Shown: piece after piece, positions 24,583-34,617 of the stretch
How the letters are laid out: every line of letters begins with the position of its first letter
Numbering within the stretch: the first letter of the stretch is position 1
NCBI GenBank assembly: GCA_025529335.1
Contig: JAMYHX010000281.1
Span: 1 to 54,915 of the forward strand
DNA from: Rhizopus sp. PT2906
Taxonomy: Eukaryota > Mucoromycota > Mucoromycetes > Mucorales > Rhizopodaceae
Length of the DNA stretch: 54,915 nucleotides
Direction: 5' to 3'
Position numbers and translations under genes: made by a program
Notes under the pieces: model-generated
Database searches by the model: none
Seen by the model: only the letters and a program-made list of their open reading frames with translations
Told to the model about the DNA's origin: nothing

Positions 24583-25809
24583 TCAGGTCAATCCATGAAC
24601 AATATAAGACGCCTCTCTATCCAAAAATCGAATAGCTCGTTTCTTTATGTTTAATGTCGGCTTGAATTTAAAGAAAAAGTCTGATCCTAGAATGAGTTCA
24701 ACCTTACCATTGTATATCGATGGTACAACTTGTGTGATTAATTCTGACTTAATATTAGGCTCTGCTGGATGTGATATTGGTAATTTTACAAATCCAAGAG
24801 AATTCACTATACCAAAATCTGTGTTTATGCAGAATAGATTAGAGGTTGACAGGGTTAAGCCTAGTCTTTTGACGCAATCAATTGAGATAGCCGAGCATCC
24901 CCAAGATAATTTAGATAGTAAGCCTTTGACCGTCTTTCCATTTATTGTTAGTTCTAGAAACATCAGATTGACCCCCTTATAACATTCTGGTATTTTATAG
25001 CATATATTGCCGTCTTTGATATCATTCTCCTTACTATCACTGTCATTACGCGTGTTATTATTCGTTTCTATGATGTTATTGTCATTGCGTGTTGTACTGC
25101 TAATAGTCTGCTTTGATTTTGTTGATTTATCGTCTTGAGCTGACTTTTTCTTTTCTGTTTTCTGTACTTCCTTCTTGTCTTGTTTATGCTTATCCTCTTT
25201 CGCATCTGGCTTCCTTATGTGCTCTTTTGGTATCATCTTTTCATTATCCTTTTCCTTTGTTTTATTCTTTTCACTATAAACAGTTGCCATTTCCGTTGTC
25301 AAAAGAGGTGGAGAAGGTGTTGCTGGCTTCTTTGGCATTAATGCTGTCGTGGATGTACCAATCAAGTGCTGTATTGAACTTTCTCTTGGATGCCGCTCGA
25401 TATCAGGATGTGTCTCTGAAGCAAAATACCCTGAGCGAAGAATATCAATTGATTCTTGTGATGTAAACAATGGACTCTTGTCAGTACGCTCACTTCCTAA
25501 TAGAGCAGATACTTTCACACAATGATAGACAGCTATACTCGCTGCATCTTTCCAATGCTGAAAGGTGTGTTCTATTGGCTCAAGAAGACGCTTCCAGCGC
25601 GGGTGTAAGTTTGCAACAAAAAGTATGACTAGTTCTTTATCAAGCAGTTTATATTTTAGTTGATCTACTTTAGTTTCGAACTCCACAATATAGCGTTCTA
25701 ATTGTTTAGCTAGTTCTGCTTGTTCTAATTGAACAGGTGCATAATTGTCTGTCATTTCCTTTGTCGCATTCTTTGTCTTTTGTTTAGCCATTCTTCTTCT
25801 CTTGGACAT
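24583..25809 (-). CDS. gag/retropepsin-derived gene, active site lost
   Basis: Single uninterrupted exon, 408 aa, ATG at 25809. Residues about 30-110 look like the C-terminal part of a Ty3-type gag (ELVILFVANLHPRWKRLLEP). A Lys/Glu/Asp/Asn-rich linker (about 180-275) follows where a zinc knuckle would be expected; no CCHC is present. Residues 280-400 have the retropepsin layout: LTINGKTVKGLL, then VKRLGL, then ILGSDFFFKFKPTLNI near the end. The catalytic D-[ST]-G that should follow GLL is replaced by SKLSWGCS (about 299-306). No reverse transcriptase, integrase or LTR was seen nearby. Together with the intact frame and its closeness to the REP gene, this suggests a domesticated gene rather than a live element. 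Function unknown. Confidence 0.75.
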   Translation of the reverse strand: MSKRRRMAKQKTKNATKEMTDNYAPVQLEQAELAKQLERYIVEFETKVDQLKYKLLDKELVILFVANLHPRWKRLLEPIEHTFQHWKDAASIAVYHCVKVSALLGSERTDKSPLFTSQESIDILRSGYFASETHPDIERHPRESSIQHLIGTSTTALMPKKPATPSPPLLTTEMATVYSEKNKTKEKDNEKMIPKEHIRKPDAKEDKHKQDKKEVQKTEKKKSAQDDKSTKSKQTISSTTRNDNNIIETNNNTRNDSDSKENDIKDGNICYKIPECYKGVNLMFLELTINGKTVKGLLSKLSWGCSAISIDCVKRLGLTLSTSNLFCINTDFGIVNSLGFVKLPISHPAEPNIKSELITQVVPSIYNGKVELILGSDFFFKFKPTLNIKKRAIRFLDREASYIVHGLT

Positions 25810-25882
25810 TGTCTGTGAATCAAATATAAAGAAGAAAGAATAAAAATAATAATTCGCCCCCTTTCTTTTTTACTATTGTGGA
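25810..25882. promoter_or_regulatory. short shared 5' region, gag-like gene / REP
   Basis: Only 73 bases separate the two divergent ATGs, so both genes must share this sequence as 5' leader and core promoter, or have promoters reaching into each other. The inference rests on geometry; no specific motif was identified. Confidence 0.5.
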
Positions 25883-26973
25883 ATGTCTGACACTTTAGAA
25901 GAAACTAGCTTTGACTACATTATATTAGGAACAGGCTTAACAGAATCTGTATTAGCAGGGTAAGATTTAAAAGTAATATAAATGACGTGAAATAAACCTT
26001 GTGTAGATCTCTTGCGAGAGTGGGTAAAAAGGTTCTTCATCTTGATAACAATCAACATTATGGCAGTAATTGGAGCACGTTTGGAATTAGAGAAATAGCT
26101 CGGTTTTACAACAATCATAAAGGCAGTAAGTAAACACTCTATGATTATATACAGTCTGTATGTACTTATGAAATATATAGCGAGCGACGTAGAGCAGTCA
26201 GGTAAAGAGTATATATCATACATACTTTATCATCTGACACGAGTATTAAAGATCCGGCTAAAACAACATACAGCAAACAATACTCTTCCGTCTATAGAAA
26301 CGTAAACTTTCAACTGTTCCCAACCTTACTCTCTCAGGAAGAAAAAGATGATATTAAGTCAAAAATTGCTGATGGATTATCCATAGACACATTCATATCA
26401 AGCATGCATGAATCAGATAAAGATCTATTCGAATCCTTTACGATAGAGGATCCTTATGAGGCCATTTGTCTGATGACTGTATTTAACAAACTATTGAAGA
26501 GCTCAAGGTCATACAACTTAGATATAGCTCCCAAATTACTTGGTTCACGAGAGGAATTGGTTGAAATATTAATTCGTAGTGGAGTAGGACGATATCTCGA
26601 GTTTGAAAATGTAGGTGATATTTATATGTATGATGAAACCTTGAAGGCGCTTGAGAAGGTAATTGTGTTATTTTCTAAACAAGTGACTAATACTTGTGAT
26701 AGGTGCCTGGATCAAAAGAAGATGTCTTCACTAGCAAATCAGTGAGTCTTGTTGACAAACGAAAGTTGATGAAGTTTTTGACATTTGCAATGGAATATAA
26801 AGAAGGGGAAACAGAGATTACAGGTAATTATGTATAATTAAGCAAGCTATTAGCCTAACACAAGACAGAATCAACCTATGGTGAATTCTTACAAGACAAG
26901 TTCAAAATATCAGGAAAATTACTTGATGCAATTATTTATGCAATCGCTCTTGTTGATATGAACGGTAACCAAT

Positions 26974-27015
<42 letters not shown>

Positions 27016-27919
27016 AACCATTTCATAAAGTTCCAACACGAGTAGGCATTGAGCATACTCACAAGTTTGTACAGTCTATGGGCCGCTTTGGAAAAGGTAC
27101 ATACCTGTGCCCACTGTATGGAGGAGCTAGTGAGATTGCTCAAGCATTTTGCAGGTAAGTTCACGTGAAATTTATAAAGGTTATTCTAAACCAGATATAA
27201 TAGAATTTGTGCTGTCTATGGTGGTATTTATATATTGGATTACCCTATTGATCAAATTCTAGTCAATGATAATACGAATGAGTGTACAGGGATCAAAACA
27301 AAGACTGGTCAAGAATTTCACTGCTCTACATTGATTACTGGAATGGATTACTTGCCTTCGATCTGGTTGCCAAACGGAGGTGAATTTGGTATCTGGATTT
27401 CTAGAGCGATCGTAGTCACCGATCAGCCTTTGAAAGATGCCGAAAATAAGGTTACTTTAGCCTACAGTGTGTTTCCTCCAGGCAGTGATGCAGGAAATGA
27501 AGATTACCCTATCTATGTTATACATCAGAGTCAGAAAACTATGGCATGCCCTAGCAACCAATGTAAGCCTATATAGTATTTTTTTTTTATGTGTTTCTAA
27601 TGCGCTATTTCTTGTAGATGTTACATATTTTTGGACTGAATCAGTCAATAGCAATGTGCTTAAGAATGCGTTACAACTTCTCTTGAATGAGGAAACACAC
27701 TGTATTTTGAGTGTGTTTTATGATCAGCGTAGTCGAACTGCTTATGAATTGGAACAAACCCCATTGCTACCTAAACATATAGTACCTTGCAGTGACCCTG
27801 ATGCATCTTTAGATTTCCAGAGTGCTATATCGGAAGCAATGAAGTTGTTTTATCTGTGTGAAGGATCGGATGCACAATTCATGCCTCCAGCAGAGGAAGA
27901 TCCTGATGAATATGAATAA
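25883..27919 (+). CDS. MRS6: Rab escort protein (REP/Mrs6)
   Basis: Exons: 25883-25959, 26007-26129, 26181-26201 (uncertain microexon), 26244-26658, 26703-26823, 26869-26964, 27031-27154, 27204-27562 and 27618-27919 (545 aa; 538 aa without the microexon, frame kept either way). The N-terminus has the GDI/REP dinucleotide-like motif (DYIILGTGLTESVLAG) and HYGSNWSTF, which fits REP better than Rab GDI. Further REP-like blocks are LMKFLTFAMEY, GRFGKGTYLCPLYGG and CRICAVYGGIYIL. By family it presents new Rab GTPases to geranylgeranyl transferase II and delivers them to membranes. Donor 26130 was preferred to 26126 because only it keeps the later exons in frame. Intron 26965-27030 carries a 37-T run. 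Confidence 0.92.
26976..27012. repeat. 37-base poly-T inside REP intron
   Basis: Uninterrupted T run on the coding strand inside a 66-nt intron. It fills most of the space between donor and acceptor and includes the polypyrimidine tract. Confidence 0.9.
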
Positions 27920-27965
27920 ACAGAGATTGCGCATTGTATTGATATACAAAGAAAAACTCTGATAT

Positions 27966-29229
27966 TTAGTTTATTAAAAAGAACATGTATACCATCTGAA
28001 GTGAAGCAATTGTCAACAAAAACCACATTCGTCGTTTACGTTGAGGATTTAGGGTAGAGGGCCCCGCAGCAGCATCAGGTAGAATGACATATCTCATAGA
28101 GCGAAGCTAAATAATATCAGTATCTCTATGCACATAATCAATTTATAACTTACCAAAAAGAAACTGACAGACAGACCCGTGTAAAAGAATACGAACCATG
28201 TGCTATAGCCCTTGCCCCCTAATAATTTGATAACATCCGTAACAATGATACCAACGAATTTGTAACCATAGTAAGAGAGTAAGTCAAGCATGGAAGCCTC
28301 AAAAGGTATATTTAGGAAATAGCAGCCTAAGCGTGTGTAGACAATTTCCCAAAACACAACAGCAACAGAGGTGGATACAGCAATATACAATAATTCTGGA
28401 TGGAATCTATAAAATGATCAGCTTCTCCTTTTCTAAACAACTTGGAAGGGATTTACTTACTTGTTCTCAAGCCCAGCGGTTAATCCACAAAGTAGCACAT
28501 ATGTTACAACGGCCATTACTTTTTAAAACACATCAGCCAAACAAGTTCTACATTCATGTATATTTATGATGCCTTACCAGGAATATACAGATCAGGTGAA
28601 TTTAAGTCCTCTCTTGGCGGTTTAAACCCTTCCATTTGACCTGTCTCTGATCTCATTATCAAACGATTCCACGACTATGAAGAGTAAGTGACTTGTCGTT
28701 ATTCATGATATAGTCTTACGTGATTTCTCCAAGGAAACAATAATAGTCTTAACTTGTTCATAACATAACTATTGCTTACATTAAAGTAATGCCTTAATGC
28801 AGGCATATTTACCCATCTATTGAACTATGTATCCTATGTCAGTTAAATGTAATCTACCTTTACTCTACTTACATTCTTTTCAACATATGCAGACCCTTGA
28901 GCCATAGCTGTACCAGCAAACTGCATACCCATTTGAGCAGCAGGATCATTAAACCCGAAGTGACTGTATAGATTGCTTGAATGTTGTGAATGTTGAGGAG
29001 TATAAGCATTAGGATCATATTGCTGCTGTTGTTGTTGTTGGTGTTGTTGCATCATGGGACTTTGGTTGTAATAAGTCTGCTGAGATGGTGCATTCTGATG
29101 GACAGCAGGTCCAAAATCTGGTATTGGATGTTGAGGAACAGGATGCTGCAAAGGAGGTGGAGATTTAGAAGGTACTCCATAAGCTTGATTTGAGTATTGA
29201 TAATTAGTGTGTTCTCCTGCTGGATACAT
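27966..29229 (-). CDS. YIF1: YIF1 family ER-Golgi membrane protein
   Basis: Six exons: 29229-28873, 28824-28720, 28674-28578, 28518-28461, 28406-28154 and 28106-27966 (336 aa). The Gln/Pro/Tyr-rich cytosolic N-terminus (about 1-95) is followed by the YIF1/Hrf1 signature: FNRWVNMPALRHYFNV, YVMNKLRLLLFPWRNH, SWNRL, and PPREDLNSPDLYIPVMAVVT. The C-terminal half has about five hydrophobic spans. By family it pairs with Yip1 and Yos1 and works in COPII vesicle traffic between ER and Golgi. Acceptor 28825 was chosen because it restores FNRW in frame after the first exon. Its stop lies 46 bases from the stop of the convergent REP gene. Confidence 0.93.
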
Positions 29230-29744
29230 TTTTGTGAAAGGAACCTACAACGCGTTGAAAAAAGACGCTTTGGAGTGTCTTACCGGGGATTGAATCTTAC
29301 ACTGTAATGCATTTCATTGGGCTAAATTAAAGGATGATGATCAAGTTTGTCAACAGCATCATTCTTATTTACAAAGGAAAAAACAACAAGCAAGGGAGTG
29401 ATTTTGTTGTTCAAAGCATAAATGAGTATAATACATGGTTTGATATACCTTGTAGACAGGTTTAGTACATCCGGAAGTTTAACGCAACGTATTGATTGAC
29501 AACATACTTGTGCTCGAAGCACACGTACACACGCACACATAAAAATAAACATCATAGATAAATAATCGCTTACTTTGTGACATTGCTTATTATTTGTGGG
29601 ATATATTTAGTAACAGTAGCTTTTAGTTTTATTAACAAACACGCTGTCATGACTATACAATAGCACGAGTTTATTGAAGTGATATATTCAAATGCAAGAA
29701 ACAAGGACAAATGTATAACATTAAATATTATAGCGAAGGAATAA
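29230..29744. other. intergenic region
   Basis: About 515 bp upstream of YIF1 and downstream of the small gene at 29745-30076. It has short open frames without recognisable content; presumably the YIF1 promoter. Confidence 0.5.
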
Positions 29745-30076
29745 CTAACTACCTACGTAGATAATAACGCTCTCCATTGGTATATTTGTTCGGAGCATTC
29801 CAGAGGATGCTTCTATTCCAACTGTTGCCATGGCCAACGTATAATTCTTAATGTAAAACTTACTACTCATCGTTGCTGTTATCAGATTGAAGAATAAGTC
29901 AAGAGAGACAAGAGCATTCAAAGGGAAAACTCTTCCATTAAAATCAATCTTAACTTGACAACATACAAAAGCTATATATACATTGATTGGACACCTACAG
30001 TTACCACGCATAAAGTACACCCAAACCAAATAGAGTTATCTTACCCCCTCCTTTCTTTTTTTTTCTGCAAAGACAT
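29745..30076 (-). CDS. hypothetical small protein, two exons
   Basis: Proposed exons 30076-30045 and 29994-29745 give 93 aa. The donor GTAAGA and acceptor CTGTAG are good, and splicing joins an ATG exon (MSLQKKKERRG) to an 83-codon open frame. The product is mixed hydrophobic (VYIAFVCCQVKIDF, LDLFFNLITATM) without a clear signal peptide. I do not recognise it. It could be a real small gene divergent from the DHA1 transporter, or part of a gene with further exons. A chance frame is possible. Confidence 0.4.
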
Positions 30077-30472
30077 AATGCCGATGCCCTTATTATTCAG
30101 TTAGTTACTCGATTTGCAAAACAAGTTCTACTTCAAATCAGGAGAAAAAAGGAAAAAAGATCGAAAAGCACGGTGGTGCTGTGAGAATTCGGCATCACTG
30201 GAACTATTACGTGTTTGATTTATCTTTGAAACAATGCATCGAGAGCTAATAGCAATACAAGCATTACAAGGCACAGAATCAAACGCACAGATATTTCTGA
30301 GACTAACATATGTTTCATGCAGAGTAGTTCATCAGTGACCACATCAGAATAGATAGCAAATAGTTTTAAAACTGGCTAAAATTTTTCAATGTCCCTTGAG
30401 GCCTATAATTACCGCAAGTTGAACAATTATAGGTGCTTTTACTTTATAGCTCTCGTTTAAAAGTATTGACTA
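30077..30472. promoter_or_regulatory. divergent intergenic region, small gene / DHA1 carrier
   Basis: Region of 396 bp between two divergent starts, so the likely site of the promoters for both. It shows no recognisable binding site by eye. Confidence 0.35.
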
Positions 30473-32217
30473 ATGATTACAGCTGATGCTTCTTCATCTG
30501 CTAACGAGCATTCTAATGCTTTAAAGAATCCATACGAAGAAAGTAGTAGAGAAGAAACAGTCATTTCTGAAGAAAATGCTGAAAAAGAAGCTGTTGACGA
30601 TTTGCATTTATATTCTGTGAAGGTTATAAGATATAAACATGTAGATAAAGATGTAATTGACACTTTTTCATACTTAGGACAAGATGTCCCTCAAGAGAAA
30701 GTGGTTCATTTTAACAATAGTCGCCATGCAGGGCTTTTTAGGCCCTGTAACAAGTTCCATTTATGTAAATAGTGAGATATCTGATCTATCTTAATCAATG
30801 ACCATAATAGACGCTAGATTCCTGCAATTGCACAAGTACGCCAAACCTTTCACACAACCAACATTACTATAAATGCTACCATATCATTATATGTGTTTGT
30901 TATTGGCTTAATGGTATATAGATTATAAATAGCTTAGTCTCATATTCATTTTCTATACTAGCCTCTGTTTTGGGCTACATTCTCTGAGAGATACGGAAGA
31001 CGTATCATATACATTTTATCTACAGTCTTATACATAGCAGCCACTGTTGGCTGTGCGTTATCCAGATCCGTTGGGCTTTTTATAGCAATGAGAGCGCTCC
31101 AAGCGACTGGAGCAAGCGCTTCACAAGCAGTAGGCGCAGGGTATGCTACATCCTATGAACCATTAGAATTTACTCATATACATTTGTAAATTAGCACTGT
31201 TATTGATCTATTTGACCAACAGGAACGAGGCAATGCAATGGGTTTTTTTCTTCTTGGGCCGCTCATTGGCCCCGTCATTGGACCCATCGCAGGAGGATAC
31301 ATAAACCAATGTATTGGTTTGAATGTTATTACTTGGTAAACAATTACTCAATAATTTAAATTTAGATATCGGATGGAGATTCATTTTCTGGATACTCTGC
31401 GCTCTAGGAGGCTTTATCTTTATACTCATTTTGTTTTTTGTGCCCGAAACATCTGCCATCATTCTCAAAAAGAGAAAGATAGCAGGCAGTGAAGAGAGAT
31501 TTATTCATCAAGAGCCTTTATTGAAGAGCATGTCGAAACCATTTATATTCTTAACGAAGCTTTCCGTGATTTTCGCCACAACGCCTTACTCTATTGCTTA
31601 TGGATTTATGTACTTTATGATAGCAAGTTTACCTCAACAGCTGTCAACACAGTATCACTTTACAAGCTCACAAATAGGGCTTTCCTATTTGGCTAATGGC
31701 ACTGGGAACGCTGTTGGTGCAGTCTTGTCAGGTATCTTGTCTGACCGCGCTATAGTCAAAAAGAATGTACCAGAGGCACGGTTAAGCGTCATTTGGCTCG
31801 GTATTATTATTTTGCCCATGGGAGAAGTGGTATATGGCTGGTGTTCGCAGTTCGGAATCCATGTCGTGTCATGCCTGTTTGGCTTGTTTTTATGTAAGAT
31901 ATGAGCAATTAGGCTCAAGAACAGAACATATTCATGTTTATAAAGTAGGATTGGGTGTTGGTCTAGTGCAAACCCCTAGTAATACGTATATATCGGACAT
32001 TTATCCCAAATATGCTGCTTCTGTAATGAGCACAGCCAACTTGTTAAGATGCTTATCTGCCGGATTTACACCACTAGTAGCCCCTGTTTTGATACCCGCT
32101 ATAGGAAACGGGTGGTCCATGACGATCCTCGCATTCATCAGTGCAGCAAGTGGCATCTGCGTCTTCCTTGCACAGAGATACGGTTCAATATGGGCAAAGG
32201 ATACAAAATGGCTATAA
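30473..32217 (+). CDS. MFS drug:H+ antiporter, DHA1 type
   Basis: Seven exons: 30473-30616 (or -30622), 30678-30764, 30818-30913, 30962-31140, 31195-31316, 31366-31893 and 31946-32217 (475 or 477 aa). The acidic N-terminal tail is followed by TM1 (LKRKWFILTIVAMQGFLGPV), SSIYIPAIAQV, and the MFS motif A loop (FSERYGRRIIYIL). ALQATGASASQAVGAG is next, then GFFLLGPLIGPVIGPIAGGY, typical of 12-TM DHA1 exporters. The donor of exon 1 is ambiguous (GTGAAG at 30617 or GTTATA at 30623); both keep frame. By family it is a plasma-membrane exporter of drugs, polyamines or similar compounds. The substrate is not predictable. Confidence 0.9.
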
Positions 32218-32659
32218 ATAAAGTAGTTGATTTATATGGAGATGCGGTAAAGGATCAATTCACTATAGCTATTATTAGAAAAGTTTCCTTTTAATAAAAT
32301 ATCGTGCAGCTAGCGTTTTAATCCAGACATAATAGCATATATGCCGAGTTTTGATATATCGTTGAATTATCATGAATGCTGCAAGATGATCATACTGATG
32401 CTGACTTTTTTTTTTTTTCGCACAGGCTTGCTATCATTTAATGAATGACTAGTTCGTACACTTGCATGATACTTTTGTTGAGAGAAAATTAGATAAACAA
32501 TTGGGCGCATCAGCTAGTAAGTATCAGAACTAGTCTGATGCTGTTATCAGCAGCATTTTAATAACCCGAGGACTTTTGGCTGGTATGTACGTAATGTACT
32601 AAAGGGTTCCTTTTGTTTACCTTTTCTTTCTTTCTGTTTTGTTCTTCTTTCCGATCGGA
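32218..32659. other. intergenic region
   Basis: About 440 bp between the DHA1 stop and the subtilase start on the same strand. Contains a short poly-T run near 32408-32419. No gene seen; likely the subtilase promoter. Confidence 0.5.
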
Positions 32660-34294
32660 ATGAAATTCACTCTCTCATTTACAACCACTTACCTCTTGTT
32701 TGGTATCAGCTATTGTATAGCTATAAATGAAAATAGTGACTCAACGATCGACATTTCCAAACAAGAAAATATCCGTCGTATACCTACACACATCATAAAG
32801 TTTAAGGCACCGAGCATTAAAAACATCACTGGTAGGAGCTATCTACCTGCTATACGCCTTATCCTTTTACTTATTAATTATTAGGGTTTGAATCAACTGC
32901 TTTTGTTGAACAGCATTACAAAACTTTTCAAGAAGGTCTAAAGAGTTCACTTAAAGGAAAGCATGTACTGATGAGTGATATGTCCCAGACAAGCGATGAA
33001 GATATGAAACTAGAATCACTAAAAGATATTCAGATTGGTGATAACTATAGAGCCTTAACAGGCTCGTTTCACCCTCAATTTGTAAACTACCTTAGCAATA
33101 TAGATGATATAGAATTCATAGAACAAAACCAAATATATAAAGCACCCTTTATTCCTCCCACTGTTAATCCAAAGAGCTATATGCAAGACATAATACACAA
33201 AGTGCCAAACAGTAAGACCAAACGTGGAATTGTTACCCAAGTAGACGTTCCTAGCTGGGGTATAGCTCGTATAAATCACCGTGAGCTACGGGACCTTACA
33301 GTTTATACTGCAGATGATACTGCCGGGTAAGAAGCCGTAGTAAGATATATAAAAGCTGGTATGAAAACTCATCCAACGTCTAGAACTGGGATACATGTGT
33401 ATATCCTGGATTCAGGAATAAATGAAAGTCATCCGGACTTTGAAGGGCGAGCCTTGATGGAAGCCAACTTTATTAGTTATGAAGATTCCGGAGATTTTTC
33501 TGGTCATGGTACGTTATTTTTTGCACTTGGTTCATATAAACTTAACTCATTATTCAAAGGGACACATGTTGCTGGCATTATTGGTGGTAAAGCATTTGGT
33601 GTTGCAAAAAAATCTTTTCTCCATGGAATCAAAATACTTGATCGAAATGGAGATGGTACTACTTCTGCTTTACTTCAAGGTATGTAATAAAGGGTGAATA
33701 TAAGATAAAAATCTTAAATAAGCATATAGCTATTTCGTATATTGTTGAAACTCATGAGCCTGGTCACAGTATAATCAATCTTTCTCTTAGCGGGCCACGC
33801 TCAAGCTCAATAGACGAAGCTCTATCGATGGTCGTTCAAGATTACGATATACCCGTCTTTGTCTCTGCCGGAAACACAGGTGATGATGCATGTGCTTACT
33901 CGCCATCTGCAAACCCTGATGTTTTTGCTATTGGTGCTACAAACTATCAAGATATCATTCCATCATTTTCATCCTTTGGAAAGTGTGTTAGTATATACGC
34001 CCCGGGGGCCAATATCACTAGTGACTGGCTTGAAAACAAGACTATCACCATGGACGGAACAAGGTAGAATATCGAATAAGGCCCCCCATTCCAAAAACTA
34101 ACATTCGCCCTCTCAATAGTATGGCTAGTCCACACGTCTCTGGTATAGCTGCTATGCTTATGAGTAAAACCAAATTTGAGTCACCTAATGATTTGTACAC
34201 CATGATAAAGAATATGGGCACACCAAACATATTAAAGCCTTCTGATAAGGCACAAGGAGCACTCTTAGCTTATAATGGTCTGGATCACCTTTAA
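32660..34294 (+). CDS. secreted subtilisin-like protease (S8, with I9 propeptide)
   Basis: Six exons: 32660-32831, 32885-33326, 33384-33508, 33560-33679, 33730-34063 and 34120-34294 (455 aa). A hydrophobic signal peptide (about residues 1-21) precedes an inhibitor-I9-like propeptide (about 35-150), then the catalytic domain. The triad is complete: D214 in YILDSGIN, H246 in SGHGTHVAGI and S398 in GTSMASPHVSG, with the oxyanion Asn335 in SAGN. Splices fall inside the His and Ser motifs and restore both, which supports the model. The layout matches the proteinase K/cerevisin group, so it is a secreted or vacuolar endopeptidase matured by loss of the propeptide. Confidence 0.95.
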
Positions 34295-34617
34295 TGCTGA
34301 TTGAACTTCTTTAATAATAAACACACATATATGACTCCACTCTGAATAAAACATATTCAGTAATGTGCTTTACACACACACGTTTTTTTGTTGTATTTGT
34401 AAAAAAGGAAACTGTCAATTCTTTCGTTTCATAGGACATAAATCCAACGTCTAACCCATGGACTTCATTATTAAGGCTGTTATTTCCGCGCCTCTCATGT
34501 GATATAGGTACCTACAGGGTCACAGGTTATCAATTGATGTCGACTCAGGGACAAAAGAGCACTTTTTGCTGTTAATTTCGACTCCGTTTTTTATTTTCCT
34601 TGTCCTCTTTTAGTTTG
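34295..34617. other. intergenic region
   Basis: About 320 bp between two same-strand genes. No gene or motif identified; presumably the promoter of the HSPA12-like gene. Confidence 0.5.

Noticed and set aside
25113..25466. 117-codon plus-strand frame
   Set aside because: Antisense to the Lys/Glu-rich linker of the gag-like gene; low-complexity mirror frame.
30643..30677. possible very short intron (about 25 nt) in the DHA1 gene
   Set aside because: Earlier donors at 30617 or 30623 give 55-61 nt introns in the same frame, so the short one is unnecessary.
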